64,000 nt of DNA from Actinoplanes octamycinicus (GCF_014205225.1 NZ_JACHNB010000001.1:3081501-3145500); one strand, 5' to 3'; positions 6,646 through 15,521 are shown, counted from the first letter of the stretch. Notes: generated by a model not told the origin, from the sequence alone. Numbers and translations: made by a program.

Positions 6646-9195
6646 TCAGCGGCGGGCCATGATCAGGCCGGCCGGGTCGCTGCAGACCAGGTCGAGAGCC
6701 CGCTGGACGAGCTGCGGGTCGTAGGTGGAGGCGTGGAACGTGGCCTCCAGGTGCAGCACCCCGTTCATCTCGCTGGTGGTCAGCGTGACGCCCTCCGGGC
6801 CGTTCAGCGTCGGCACGCTCTGGTTCACCCGGCCGGCCGCGCCGACCGCCCACGGCAGGTCGCCGAGCACGTCGTGCCGGCCCTGGTTGCTGAAGGTCAG
6901 CCGGGGCCGCGGCGCCACCGCGATCTCGGCCGGGAACGGGTCCGGCATGCCGGGCGCGCCGGTCAGCAGCAGCTTGGCCTCGCGCAACGCGATCATGGTG
7001 AGGATCCGGCCGGTGGCCAGCTCCGCCTTCAGCGTGGTGTGGATCGACAGCGGGTCGGTGAGGTTCTCCGGGGTCAGGTACGGACCCATGCAGAAGTTGC
7101 TGTCGACGCTCACCCCCTTGTCCAGGTAGCGGCGGGCGTCGGCGAGGAAGGTGCCGCCGGACAGGTCCGGGTCCAGGCCCAGCTCGGCGAGCGCCGAGGC
7201 GAACGCCGCGAAGGTGATCGCCGAGGTGGTGACGCCCGGGGCGTACTGGTCGCGCCAGGTGCGCATCTCGCCGAGGACCAGTGACGAGCGGGCGGTCCGC
7301 ACGGTCAGGTCGGCCCGCCACGGGCGGCACGGCCCGGACTCGGCGTGCGGCGGCTTCGGGAAGCTCAGGCCGGCCTTCCACCGGTCCGGGTGCATGCCGA
7401 ACTGTTTCCACCAGGCCTTCGGCAGCGCCCAGCGATGCCGTGCGGACGGCGCGATGCGGGCCGCCCGGCCCTCCGCGGCGGCCAGGATCAGCTCGCGCAG
7501 CAGGGTGTTCACCGGGCCGGCGTCGCCGTACGCGTGGGAGACCTTCAGCGCCACATAGCCGCCGCCGACCAGGATCCGCACCGGGTGGTGCCCGCGCGGC
7601 TCGGCCTGCAACTGCCGGGTCATCGCGTCGAAGTCCGCCGGGCCCGGGCCGAGGTCGGTCACCGCGTCCAGCACGTACGTCGCGAAGCTGGCCGCGTCCA
7701 TGTGCTGCCACTTCGCGCCGGCCCGGTCCAGCCGGGAGACCGCCCGGTGCGTCGGGTCGGTCAGGTGCAGCCCGGCCAGCGCGTTGCGCAGCCGGTCCGC
7801 GGTGACCCCGGTGAGCGGGCCGACTGTCCGGATGTACTCCAGCGGCAGCCAGGCCTTCTCGTGCAGGGTCAGGCTGGTGGTGGACATGACATTCACTCCC
7901 TCTGCCGGCGCCGTCTCGTCGACGACGGGCGCGAATACAACCTTGAGCACGGTCGGCGCGACCAGCACGGTCTCGATCGCCATCACCACGGCGACCGCGG
8001 CGACCAGGTCGTTCAGGTCCCCGTGCCGGCCACCCCACCAGGCCGCCAGCAGCTCGGCCGCGCCGGCGAAGACCGAGAAGATCCCGGCGCCGCGGACCCG
8101 GCCCCGCACCCGGGAGACCGCCAGGAAGAAGTGGTGGAAGACGAACGGGACGTAGGTCAGCGTCAGGATGGCCAGCGCGCCGCCGGCGGTCTCCGCGTAC
8201 TGGCTGCCGAAGACCGACATGATCGGGTCGGCCAGCAGCATCACCAGCAGCGCGGCCGGGATGCCGCCGCCCAGGCAGATGAGCAGGCCCATCCGGACCT
8301 TGCCGCGCAGCGCGGCCCGGTCGCCGGCGGCTACCGCGAACAGCGTCAGCGCCACGTTGCCGGGCACCATGGCCAGGAACGAGAGGACCATGAACGCGGT
8401 GTAGAAGGCGGCGTTCGCCTCGGCCGACAGCACCGCGGTGACCACCAGTGGCAGGGCGGCCCGGGGCAGGTAGGTGGCCAGGTTCAGCAGGTTGTGGTCG
8501 AAGGTGGCCCGGCCCCGGCCGTGCAGCAGCCCGAGCCGCGGGCGCAGCGAGTCGATCATCCCGCGCCGGCGCAGCGCCCGGTGCAGGATCGCGGTCGAGC
8601 CGACGATCCCGGCCACCCAGGTGAGCAGCAGCTCGCCGCCGGTCAGCGTGATCGGCAGCAACGCCACCACGCCGAGCAGGACCAGCTTGATCGCCGCGAA
8701 CCAGGCGTTGCGCATCAGCTGCAGCGGGCCCTGGAGCAGGCCGACCATCGCCTCGTCGAGGACCAGCGTCATGGCGTTCAGCGCGATGCCGGCGACCAGC
8801 AGCGCGGTGGCCGGGGCGCCGCCCATCGCGTGCTGCAGGCTGGGGATCCAGAGGTGCGCGGCGGCCACGTAGAGCAGGCCGCCGGCGGTCGCCGCGGCGC
8901 CGGCCACCAGCAGGCAGGTGGAGATCAGGTCCCACTTGCCGCGGCCGATCCCGGGCAGGTCGGAGATCAGCATGGTGCCCATGCCGAACATGCCGATGGT
9001 GCCGATCAGGGTCATCGCGGACACCGCGGCGGAGGCCTGCCCGACCGCGGCGGGGGAGGCCACGTGCGCGGCCACCCACCAGTACGCGAACCCGAACGCC
9101 GAGGTGATCAGTGTGGTCGCCATCAGCGAACCGGCGTTCAGGAAGAGGTCGACGTGACCGCGCAGAGCGGACAGGATGCCCCGGCGTGCGGTCAC
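6646..9195 (-). CDS. Polysaccharide/lipid flippase fused to a condensation-like acyltransferase
   Basis: 849-residue protein with two unrelated halves. Residues 1-430 form a membrane domain with about 12-14 helices resembling MOP-superfamily polysaccharide exporters (Wzx/MurJ-like). Residues 437-849 resemble the CoA-dependent acyltransferase/condensation superfamily: SHAYGDAG (H554, D558) fits the HxxxD active-site motif, with Ala replacing the usual Gly, and a C-terminal LPWAVGAAGRVN may be the structural counterpart of DFGWG. The arrangement suggests acylation coupled to export of a lipid or glycan. GTG 9195 follows GGGGGTAGTGGGAAA. A strong internal ribosome binding site lies before Met437 in the same frame, so a free acyltransferase may also be made. 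Monocistronic. The exact substrate is unknown. Confidence 0.8.
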   Translation of the reverse strand: MTARRGILSALRGHVDLFLNAGSLMATTLITSAFGFAYWWVAAHVASPAAVGQASAAVSAMTLIGTIGMFGMGTMLISDLPGIGRGKWDLISTCLLVAGAAATAGGLLYVAAAHLWIPSLQHAMGGAPATALLVAGIALNAMTLVLDEAMVGLLQGPLQLMRNAWFAAIKLVLLGVVALLPITLTGGELLLTWVAGIVGSTAILHRALRRRGMIDSLRPRLGLLHGRGRATFDHNLLNLATYLPRAALPLVVTAVLSAEANAAFYTAFMVLSFLAMVPGNVALTLFAVAAGDRAALRGKVRMGLLICLGGGIPAALLVMLLADPIMSVFGSQYAETAGGALAILTLTYVPFVFHHFFLAVSRVRGRVRGAGIFSVFAGAAELLAAWWGGRHGDLNDLVAAVAVVMAIETVLVAPTVLKVVFAPVVDETAPAEGVNVMSTTSLTLHEKAWLPLEYIRTVGPLTGVTADRLRNALAGLHLTDPTHRAVSRLDRAGAKWQHMDAASFATYVLDAVTDLGPGPADFDAMTRQLQAEPRGHHPVRILVGGGYVALKVSHAYGDAGPVNTLLRELILAAAEGRAARIAPSARHRWALPKAWWKQFGMHPDRWKAGLSFPKPPHAESGPCRPWRADLTVRTARSSLVLGEMRTWRDQYAPGVTTSAITFAAFASALAELGLDPDLSGGTFLADARRYLDKGVSVDSNFCMGPYLTPENLTDPLSIHTTLKAELATGRILTMIALREAKLLLTGAPGMPDPFPAEIAVAPRPRLTFSNQGRHDVLGDLPWAVGAAGRVNQSVPTLNGPEGVTLTTSEMNGVLHLEATFHASTYDPQLVQRALDLVCSDPAGLIMARR
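7885..7902 (-). promoter_or_regulatory. Internal ribosome binding site and start codon within the fusion gene
   Basis: On the minus strand GAGGGAGT (7902-7895) is followed by 7 nt and ATG (7887-7885), in the reading frame of the fusion gene and exactly at the junction between the flippase and acyltransferase halves. Initiation here would give a 413-residue acyltransferase (6646-7887). Confidence 0.6.
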
Positions 9196-9347
9196 TTTCC
9201 CACTACCCCCAAGATCGGCATAGTGAGGAAACTAGTAACTCGCCGTGTTCATCGGGTAGGGCGAATCTGACCGGCCTGGCAAGCTGTCTGGACTGGAAAA
9301 ACGACCGAAAGTCGGACCTGTGTGATCTGGCTTTCAGTTACCCGGCG

Positions 9348-10445
9348 TCACAGCCAGCCGGTCTTCTTCAGGCGCCAGTAGAGGCCCCCGCAGAGCAGCG
9401 CCATGGTGGCCATCGCGCCCGGGAAACCGTACGGCGAGTCCAGCCCCGGGATCACCGTGAAGTTCATCCCGTAGATCCCGGCGATCACCGTCGGCACCGC
9501 GGCGATCGCGGCCCACGCGGCGATCTTGCGCATGTCGTCGTTCTGGTCGATCGAGATCTGCGCCAGCCGGGCCTGCAGGATCGAGTTGAGCAGGTCGTCG
9601 AAGCCGGCCACCCGGTCCACCGCCCGGCCCAGCCGCCCGCGCACGTCCACCAGGTAGGGCCGCAGCCCGGCCGGCAGGTCCCGCACGGTGAGCACCTGGG
9701 TGAACGGGTCGGCCAGCGGCAGCACCGCCCGCTTGAACTCCACCATCTCCCGTTTCAGCTGGTAGATGTGGGCGATCCCGGCACTCCGCCCGGTGCTGAA
9801 GATCTCCTCCTCGAGGATCTCCAGGTCCCGCTCGACGTGCGCGGCCACCTCCAGATAACTGTCGACCAGGCGGCTGCCCACCGCGTACGCCACCGCCCAC
9901 GGCCCGTGCCGCAGCACGTCCGGGCGCCGCTCCAGCTCCTCGCGGACCGCCGCGAGCGGGCCGACCGGGCCGTACCGCACGGTGATCACGAACCACCGGC
10001 CGACCAGCACCGTGATGTCGCCGGTCTCGACCACCTCGGAGGTGTCGGTGAGCCGGTCGTGCTCGACGTACCGGGCGGCCCGCAGCACCAGCCGGGTCAC
10101 CTCGCCGACGGTCTCCAGGCCGGGCCGGTGCCCGCCGCCGGTGGCCTGCTCGGCGACCAGCTCGTGCAGGCCGAACACCTCGGCGATCAGGCTCATCGTG
10201 GCCCGGTCCGGCTCGTGCAGGCCGAGCCAGACGAACGCGTTGCGGCGGCGCCGGGCGAGCCGGGCCGCCTCCGGGAACGGCATCTGGCGGGGCTGTCCCG
10301 GCTCGGCGCGGCGCTGGCCGGCGGCGTAGACCGCGCAGTCGACGACGGCGTCCGGGTTGCCCAGCCGCGGGGCGGGCGCCGCGCGCCGGGGCCGGCGCAG
10401 GGCGTCCAGGAACTGACGGAACGGACGGAAGCGTGGTTCCCGCAT
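9348..10445 (-). CDS. corA: CorA-family divalent cation channel
   Basis: 365-residue CorA-type Mg2+/Co2+ transporter. The large cytoplasmic N-terminal domain ends in a long stalk helix rich in charged residues (EHDRLTDTSEV to ISIDQNDDMRKI), followed by TM1 ending in the signature GMN (residues 326-328 in IYGMNF) and TM2 (GAMATMALLCGGLYW), then a basic tail KKTGWL. It functions as a pentamer in the cytoplasmic membrane. GGGACGGGAG precedes ATG 10445. The N-terminal 45 residues are basic and proline-rich. Monocistronic, downstream of the ABC exporter genes and in the same direction. Confidence 0.9.
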   Translation of the reverse strand: MREPRFRPFRQFLDALRRPRRAAPAPRLGNPDAVVDCAVYAAGQRRAEPGQPRQMPFPEAARLARRRRNAFVWLGLHEPDRATMSLIAEVFGLHELVAEQATGGGHRPGLETVGEVTRLVLRAARYVEHDRLTDTSEVVETGDITVLVGRWFVITVRYGPVGPLAAVREELERRPDVLRHGPWAVAYAVGSRLVDSYLEVAAHVERDLEILEEEIFSTGRSAGIAHIYQLKREMVEFKRAVLPLADPFTQVLTVRDLPAGLRPYLVDVRGRLGRAVDRVAGFDDLLNSILQARLAQISIDQNDDMRKIAAWAAIAAVPTVIAGIYGMNFTVIPGLDSPYGFPGAMATMALLCGGLYWRLKKTGWL

Positions 10446-10495
10446 GCGTGCTCCCGTCCCCGTGGTGTGTCGGTCCGAGGATGGAAGGTAGCGGG

Positions 10496-11233
10496 TCAGT
10501 CCGAGCGCTGCATCGCCCGCACGCCGACGAGCAGCCCGAACAACCCCATCCCGGCGGCGGCCAGCAACCCGTACGCGGTGGTCCGGGACCAGACGTCACC
10601 GTCGAACAACGCGCGCTCGGCGTCCACCACGTACGTCATGGGGTTGATCTTGGAAAGCGACCGCAACCAGGCCGGGCCGTTCTCGATCGGCAGCAGCACC
10701 CCGGCGAGCAGCAGCAACGGGAAGAGCAGGGTCTGCTGCACGGTCCAGAACAGCCACTCCTGGTTCTTCGAGGCCAGTGCCAGGGTGTACGACAGCGCGC
10801 CCAGCCCGACGCAGAACCCGGCCAGGATCAGCAGGCCGAGCAGCGCCCCGGCCAGGTGCAGCCGGAAGCCGAACGGGATGCAGACCGCGACGATCAGCGC
10901 GGCCTGGGCCAGCATCGGGACGATCTCCTTGAGCGCCCGCCCGAGCAGCAGCGCCGGCCGGCGCAGCGGGGTGACCAGCATCCGCTCGTGCGAGCCGGTC
11001 TGGATCTCGTAAAGCAGGTTGGAGCCGGTCATCGACGAGCCGAACAGGCAGGACATCACGATGATCCCGGGCACGAACCACTGCAGCGACTGGTCGTCGG
11101 GCAGCAGCGGCGCGAACAGCGCCAGGAAGAACAGCGGCTGCACCATCGAGAAGATGATGCTGAACGGGCTGCGCAGCACCGGGCGCAGCTCGCGGCTGAA
11201 GACGACCGCGGTGTCGGTGGCGAGGTTGCTCAT
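10496..11233 (-). CDS. ABC-2 type transporter permease (DrrB-like)
   Basis: 245-residue integral membrane subunit of an ABC-2 exporter, with six predicted helices and the family signature region around LGALSYTLALASKNQEWLF and PMTYVVDAER near the C-terminus. It pairs with the ATPase encoded immediately upstream (stop at 11236, this ATG at 11233, a 2-nt gap), so the two are cotranscribed. DrrAB-type pairs export drugs or lipids; the substrate here is unknown. Confidence 0.9.
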   Translation of the reverse strand: MSNLATDTAVVFSRELRPVLRSPFSIIFSMVQPLFFLALFAPLLPDDQSLQWFVPGIIVMSCLFGSSMTGSNLLYEIQTGSHERMLVTPLRRPALLLGRALKEIVPMLAQAALIVAVCIPFGFRLHLAGALLGLLILAGFCVGLGALSYTLALASKNQEWLFWTVQQTLLFPLLLLAGVLLPIENGPAWLRSLSKINPMTYVVDAERALFDGDVWSRTTAYGLLAAAGMGLFGLLVGVRAMQRSD

Positions 11234-11235
11234 GG

Positions 11236-12171
11236 TCAGGCCTCCTGGGTCTCGTCGCGCAGGCTGCGGCCGGTCAGGGTGAGGAAGACGTCGTCGAGGG
11301 TCGGGCGGATCACCTCGACGGTGCGCGGCCGGAGGTCCAGCAGGGTCGGGACCAGCCGGGGCCCGTCGTCGGTGGAGATCACCACCCGGGTGCCCTCGCG
11401 GGTGCCCTCCGGGACGCGGGCCGCCTCCGCCTCCGAGTCGAAGCCGAGGATCACCCGGTCGCCGACGTGCTTGGCCTTGAGGCGCTCCGGGCTGTCGTCC
11501 GCGATGATCCGGCCGTGGTCGATCACGATCACCCGCTCCGCCATCGAGTCGGCCTCCTCCAGGTAGTGCGTGGTCAGCACGATCGTGGTGCCGTGCTCGC
11601 GGCGCAGCCGGACGATGTGCTCCTGCAGGTTGGCCCGGTTCTGCGGGTCCAGCCCGGTCGACGGCTCGTCGAGGAAGAGCAGTTCCGGGGCGTGGATCAG
11701 ACCCATCGCGATGTCCAGGCGGCGGCGCTGGCCGCCGGAGAGGGTGGAAACGGTCCGGTCGGCGACCTCGCCCAGGCCCAGCGACTCGATCAGCTCGGCG
11801 GCCCGGGCGCGCGCCTGACGGACCGGCAGGCCGTAGGCCCGGCCCTGGCTGATCAGCTCGTCCCGGCCGCGCTGGCTGTGCCCGGCGCCGTTGCCCTGTC
11901 CGATGTAGCCGATCCGGCGGCGCACCTCGCGCTGCCCGGTGACCACGTCGAAGCCGGCCACCGCGGCGCTGCCCGAGGTCGGCGGGATCAGCGTGGTGAG
12001 CATCCGCAGCGTGGTCGACTTGCCGGCGCCGTTCGGGCCGAGCAGGGCGACCAGCTCGCCCTCGGCGACCTCGAGGGTGACCCCGTCGACGGCGAGCACG
12101 CTCTTGAACCGCTTCGTCAGTTCTCGCGTCGCAATCATCATGGCTTCGACGCTAGGGTTGTTTGCGGCCAT
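11236..12171 (-). CDS. ABC transporter ATP-binding protein (DrrA-like)
   Basis: 311-residue ATPase of a two-gene exporter. Walker A GPNGAGKST, signature LSGGQRRRLDIAMGL, Walker B LLFLDEPSTGLD and the switch His in TTHYLEEAD are all present; the last 80 residues form the accessory domain typical of DrrA (RTVEVIRPTLDDVFLTLTG). ATG 12171 is supported by GAGG seven bases upstream; internal starts at 12141/12138 are weaker. It is first in an operon with the permease and divergent from the WYL regulator with only 33 bp between, so the regulator probably controls this promoter. Confidence 0.92.
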   Translation of the reverse strand: MAANNPSVEAMMIATRELTKRFKSVLAVDGVTLEVAEGELVALLGPNGAGKSTTLRMLTTLIPPTSGSAAVAGFDVVTGQREVRRRIGYIGQGNGAGHSQRGRDELISQGRAYGLPVRQARARAAELIESLGLGEVADRTVSTLSGGQRRRLDIAMGLIHAPELLFLDEPSTGLDPQNRANLQEHIVRLRREHGTTIVLTTHYLEEADSMAERVIVIDHGRIIADDSPERLKAKHVGDRVILGFDSEAEAARVPEGTREGTRVVISTDDGPRLVPTLLDLRPRTVEVIRPTLDDVFLTLTGRSLRDETQEA

Positions 12172-12204
12172 ATTCTGGCCTCAATACGAGAGATTCTTGG
12201 ACCC

Positions 12205-13161
12205 ATGGCGAACACGAGTGCCCGGATGCTGCGGCTGCTGTCCCTGCTGCAGACCCATCGCTACTGGCCCGGCTCGGAGCTGGCCGACCGGCTCGAGGTC
12301 AGCCCGCGCACCCTGCGCCGGGATGTCGACCGGCTGCGTGAGCTGGGCTATCCGGTGGACGCCAGCCGCGGCGTGGCCGGTGGCTACCAGTTGCAGGCCG
12401 GCGCCGCGGTGCCGCCGCTGCTGCTCGACGACGAGGAGGCGGTGGCGATCGCGGTCGGGCTGCGCAGCGCCGCGGCCGGCGCGGTCGCCGGCTTCGAGGA
12501 GACCTCGGTGCGCGCCCTGGCCAAGGTGATCCAGCTGCTCCCGCCCCGGCTGCGCCGCCGGATCGACGCGTTGCAGGCGGTGACCAGCCCGGGCGTTCTC
12601 GGCGGCGGCCCGACCCTGGACGCCGGGGTGCTCACCACGATCGCGATGGCCACCCGGGGCGAAGAGCGGCTGCGCTTCGACTACGCCCCGCGGGAGGGCA
12701 CGGCCGGCGGCCGCTACGTCGAGCCGCACCGGCTGGTCCCGCTCGGCCGGAAGTGGTACCTGCTGGCCTGGGACCTGGACCGGGGTGACTGGCGCAGCTT
12801 CCGGGTGGACCGGATCACCGGGCCGGCGCTGACCGGGGCCCGGTTCCGGCCGCGGGAGATCCCGGGCGGCGATCCGGTGGTCTGGCTGCGGTCGCGGATC
12901 CGGGCCATCCCCAACCGGTACGACGTCGCCGTCCTCCTGGAGACCGCCCCGGATCAGGTGCAGGCGGTCGTCGGCCACTGGGGCACGGTGGAGCCGGTCC
13001 GCGAGGGTGTCTGCCGGCTCCGGATGAACGTCGACGATCTCGGCTGGCCGACCATGGTGCTCGGCCTGCTGGGCGTCCCCTTCACCGTCGAGTCGCCGGC
13101 CGAGCTGCGGGAGAACGTGCAGGCCGTGGGCCGGAACCTGCTGCGCGGCACGACTCTCTGA
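12205..13161 (+). CDS. HTH-WYL transcriptional regulator
   Basis: 318-residue regulator of the YafY/DeoR-like WYL family. Residues 1-60 form the winged HTH (SELADRLEVSPRTLRRDVDR), 140-215 the WYL domain with the diagnostic W-Y-L in RKWYLLAWD and an arginine-rich ligand loop (SFRVDRI), and 225-318 the WCX C-terminal extension (RYDVAVLLE). WYL domains bind nucleotides or other small ligands. The only neighbour across a 33-bp gap is the exporter ATPase, so it probably regulates the exporter. The start is ATG 12205; no strong ribosome binding site is visible. Confidence 0.88.
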   Translation: MANTSARMLRLLSLLQTHRYWPGSELADRLEVSPRTLRRDVDRLRELGYPVDASRGVAGGYQLQAGAAVPPLLLDDEEAVAIAVGLRSAAAGAVAGFEETSVRALAKVIQLLPPRLRRRIDALQAVTSPGVLGGGPTLDAGVLTTIAMATRGEERLRFDYAPREGTAGGRYVEPHRLVPLGRKWYLLAWDLDRGDWRSFRVDRITGPALTGARFRPREIPGGDPVVWLRSRIRAIPNRYDVAVLLETAPDQVQAVVGHWGTVEPVREGVCRLRMNVDDLGWPTMVLGLLGVPFTVESPAELRENVQAVGRNLLRGTTL

Positions 13162-13168
13162 AATGGAC

Positions 13169-13195
13169 GGACCGACGCCCCCGTGGCGCCGGTCC
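13169..13195 (+). terminator. Hairpin after the WYL regulator
   Basis: 11-bp stem with one mismatch (13169-13179 with 13185-13195), 8 nt after the stop codon. The remaining sequence up to about 13268 is AT-rich and holds no gene I can support. Confidence 0.65.
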
Positions 13196-13268
13196 GCATT
13201 CATGAAGGTATCTGTCGGGTGCGACACTTCGCCGTCAATTTTCGCCCGACACTTATATAAGAATTGAC

Positions 13269-13498
13269 TTAATCGAGGCGCCGGACCGAGCGAGCCAGCC
13301 GGAGCACCTGATCCGCGGTGAACGAGCGCGGCGCCATCAGCCGGAACGCCGAACCGTCCGGCAGCCGGCCGCCCGTCCGGCGTGTTCACCCGGTAGACCG
13401 CGATGATCGGGCCGCCCGGGTCGGCGGTGAAGGTCGGCGCGTCCAGGCCGGGCAGCGTGTAGCCGAACTCCGGCCCGCGGACCGGTTCACGCCGTCCT
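13269..13498 (-). pseudogene. Frameshifted C-terminal remnant of an unidentified gene
   Basis: Two consecutive minus-strand frames read like one protein end: EPVRGPEFGYTLPGLDAPTF, TADPGGPIIAVYRVNTPDG, then after a frame change LPDGSAFRLMAPRSFTADQV and LRLARSVRRLD with a TAA stop at 13269-13271. The break lies near 13375, where a 4-bp GCGG insertion or duplication (GGACGGGCGGCCGG instead of GGACGGCCGG) would explain the shift. The 5' part is missing: the GNAT gene ends at 13501 directly upstream. The codons keep normal actinobacterial third-position bias in each frame, supporting recent decay or a sequencing error. The family is not recognised. Confidence 0.6.
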
Positions 13499-13500
13499 CC

Positions 13501-14034
13501 TCAGGGCAGTGGGCGGCTGCGGATGTGGTCGTCGTGCCACTGGGCGCCGACCAGGAAACGCTTCACACCGATGACGGTGAAGCCGTGCTTGGTGTAGAAC
13601 TTCGCGGCCCGGACATTGCGCTGGTTCACCCCGAGCCAGCAGGAGACGGCGCCGGTTTCGGCGGCGGCGGCCAGGGTCGCGGTCATCAGCGTGTGCGCCA
13701 CGCCGGAGCCGTGCCGGTCCGGCAGCACGTAGAACTTGCTCAGCTCGACGCTGGTGCCCGGGTCCACCACGGCGGCCACGTCCGGATCCACGATCGGGCC
13801 GCGGACCAGCATCGCGTAGCCCACCGGACGGTCGCCGTCGACGGCCAGCAGCAGGGTGCGGCCCGGGTCGGCGAGGTAGCCGGCGAACCGCTCGGCGGAC
13901 AGGTGGGTGGCGATGAACATGTCGATGTCGGCCGGTGCGGTGCCCGGTGGGCAGGCTTCCCCGAAGGTCAGTGTCGCCAGCGCGTGCAAAGGTTGCTCAT
14001 CGCCCCGGGTGGCGTGACGCACAGTTATCGGCAT
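13501..14034 (-). CDS. GNAT-family N-acetyltransferase
   Basis: 177-residue acetyl-CoA-dependent acetyltransferase. The GNAT core runs from about residue 55 (GRTLLLAVDGDRPVGYAML, strands 2-4) through ELSKFYVLPDRHGSGVAHTL (motif A, acetyl-CoA pyrophosphate loop RHGSGVA) to NVRAAKFYTKHGFTVIGV (motif B). The substrate is unknown. It is divergent from the hexosaminidase gene, with only 25 bp between the two starts, and the downstream side abuts the decayed gene fragment. Confidence 0.85.
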   Translation of the reverse strand: MPITVRHATRGDEQPLHALATLTFGEACPPGTAPADIDMFIATHLSAERFAGYLADPGRTLLLAVDGDRPVGYAMLVRGPIVDPDVAAVVDPGTSVELSKFYVLPDRHGSGVAHTLMTATLAAAAETGAVSCWLGVNQRNVRAAKFYTKHGFTVIGVKRFLVGAQWHDDHIRSRPLP

Positions 14035-14046
14035 AGCGAAACAGTT

Positions 14047-14062
14047 TAGAGTCTTCAGAGTG
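14047..14062 (+). promoter_or_regulatory. Leaderless promoter of the GH20 gene
   Basis: TAGAGT at 14047-14052 is followed by 7 nt and GTG 14060, the spacing expected when transcription starts at the start codon. No Shine-Dalgarno is present and the intergenic space is only 25 bp, so leaderless translation is the simplest reading. Confidence 0.5.
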
Positions 14063-15448
14063 CGCCCTCAGACGAAGCGGCTGGCCGATGTGATTCCGGC
14101 GCCCGCACTGGTTGTCCCGGAACCGGCCGTGACCTTCACCGTCGCCCCGGAGGCGGTGACCGCGCTGGCCCCCGAGCCACGCGACGACGGGCCGGTCCGG
14201 CTCGAGCTCGGTGCCGACGAGCTCGGCCCGGAGGGCTATCGGCTGGAGATCACCGCGGCCGGCGTGACCCTGCGTGCCGCCGCGCCGGCCGGGCTGTTCT
14301 GGGGCCTGCAGACGCTGCGCCAGCTGGCCGCCGACGACGGCGTGCTGCCCGGCGGGGTGATCGAGGACCGGCCCCGGTTCGCCTACCGCGGGGCGATGCT
14401 CGACCTGGCCCGGCACTTCTTCACCGCCGACGAGATCCGGGCGCACGTCGACCTGCTGGCCCAGTTCAAGATCAATCATCTGCACCTGCACCTCACCGAC
14501 GACCAGGGCTGGCGGCTGGAGATCCCCGGCTGGCCGCGGCTCACCGAGGTCGGCGGCGGCCCGGGCACCGGCTGCGACGGCGCCGGGCCGGGCTATCTCA
14601 CCCTGGCCGAGTACGCCGAGGTGGTGGCCTACGCGGCCGAGCGGTTCGTCACCGTGGTCCCGGAGATCGACATGCCCGGCCACGTGAACGCGGCCCTGGT
14701 GGCGTACCCGGAACTGACCGCCGACGGGCAGCCGGTCGCGCCGCGCACCGACGCCGAGGTCGGCTACAGCTCGCTGGTGGCCGGCAAGGAGGAGACGTAC
14801 GCCTTCGTCGAGGCCGTGCTCAAGGCGGTGGCCGACGCCACCCCGGGCCCGTTCCTGCACATCGGCGGCGACGAGTGCCTGTCCACCTCGGCCGAGGACT
14901 ACCGGGCGTTCTTGACCCGGGTGCTGCCGCTGCCGGCGAAGTACGGCAAGCGGCCGGTCGGCTGGCACGAGATCGCCGCGGTCGACCTGCCCGAGGGCGC
15001 CGTCGTGCAGTACTGGCGGCCGCAGGACGAGGGGACCGAGGTGGCCGCCGCGGTCGCCGCCGGCCACCAGGTGATCATGTCGCCGGCCGACCGGACGTAC
15101 CTGGACATGAAGTACGACGAGACGACCCCGATCGGGTTGGACTGGGCCGGGCTGGTCCCGGTGCGGCGGGCGTACGACTGGGACCCGGCCGACCGGCTGC
15201 CCGGGGTGCCGGAGACCGCCCTGCTCGGGGTGGCCGCGCCGCTCTGGTCGGAGACCCTGCGCAGCGTCGCCGACCTGCAGTACCTGACGTTTCCGCGGCT
15301 CCCGGCGGTGGCCGAGGTGGCCTGGACGCCGCAGGCCGGCCGGGACTGGGCGTCCTTCCGGGAGCGGCTGGCCGGTTTCGGCCCGCGCTGGGACGCGGCC
15401 GGGGTGACCTGGTTCCGCGCTCCGGAAATCGACTGGCCGGCGGGCTGA
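14060..15448 (+). CDS. Family 20 beta-N-acetylhexosaminidase, cytoplasmic
   Basis: 462-residue GH20 enzyme releasing terminal GlcNAc/GalNAc from chitooligosaccharides or glycoconjugates by substrate-assisted catalysis. The N-terminal GH20b domain covers about 1-100; the barrel starts at RFAYRGAMLDLARHF. The catalytic pair is D271-E272 in HIGGDE; the motifs HLHLTDDQGWRLEI and VPEIDMPGH are also present. There is no signal peptide, so it acts on imported oligosaccharides or in the cytoplasm, unlike the secreted Streptomyces enzymes. It is divergent from the GNAT gene, with the M48-like gene downstream after 73 bp. Confidence 0.92.
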   Translation: MRPQTKRLADVIPAPALVVPEPAVTFTVAPEAVTALAPEPRDDGPVRLELGADELGPEGYRLEITAAGVTLRAAAPAGLFWGLQTLRQLAADDGVLPGGVIEDRPRFAYRGAMLDLARHFFTADEIRAHVDLLAQFKINHLHLHLTDDQGWRLEIPGWPRLTEVGGGPGTGCDGAGPGYLTLAEYAEVVAYAAERFVTVVPEIDMPGHVNAALVAYPELTADGQPVAPRTDAEVGYSSLVAGKEETYAFVEAVLKAVADATPGPFLHIGGDECLSTSAEDYRAFLTRVLPLPAKYGKRPVGWHEIAAVDLPEGAVVQYWRPQDEGTEVAAAVAAGHQVIMSPADRTYLDMKYDETTPIGLDWAGLVPVRRAYDWDPADRLPGVPETALLGVAAPLWSETLRSVADLQYLTFPRLPAVAEVAWTPQAGRDWASFRERLAGFGPRWDAAGVTWFRAPEIDWPAG

Positions 15449-15521
15449 TCGGCACAGGCCTCCCCGCCCGTATCCCTGGCCGGACCCTAAGCTGGGCGTT
15501 TCTCGGTGGGAGGAGAGCGGC

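Noticed and set aside
7345..9270. 641-codon plus-strand frame opposite the flippase-acyltransferase gene
   Set aside because: Arg/Gly/Gln-rich shadow of the minus-strand gene, with no recognisable domain.
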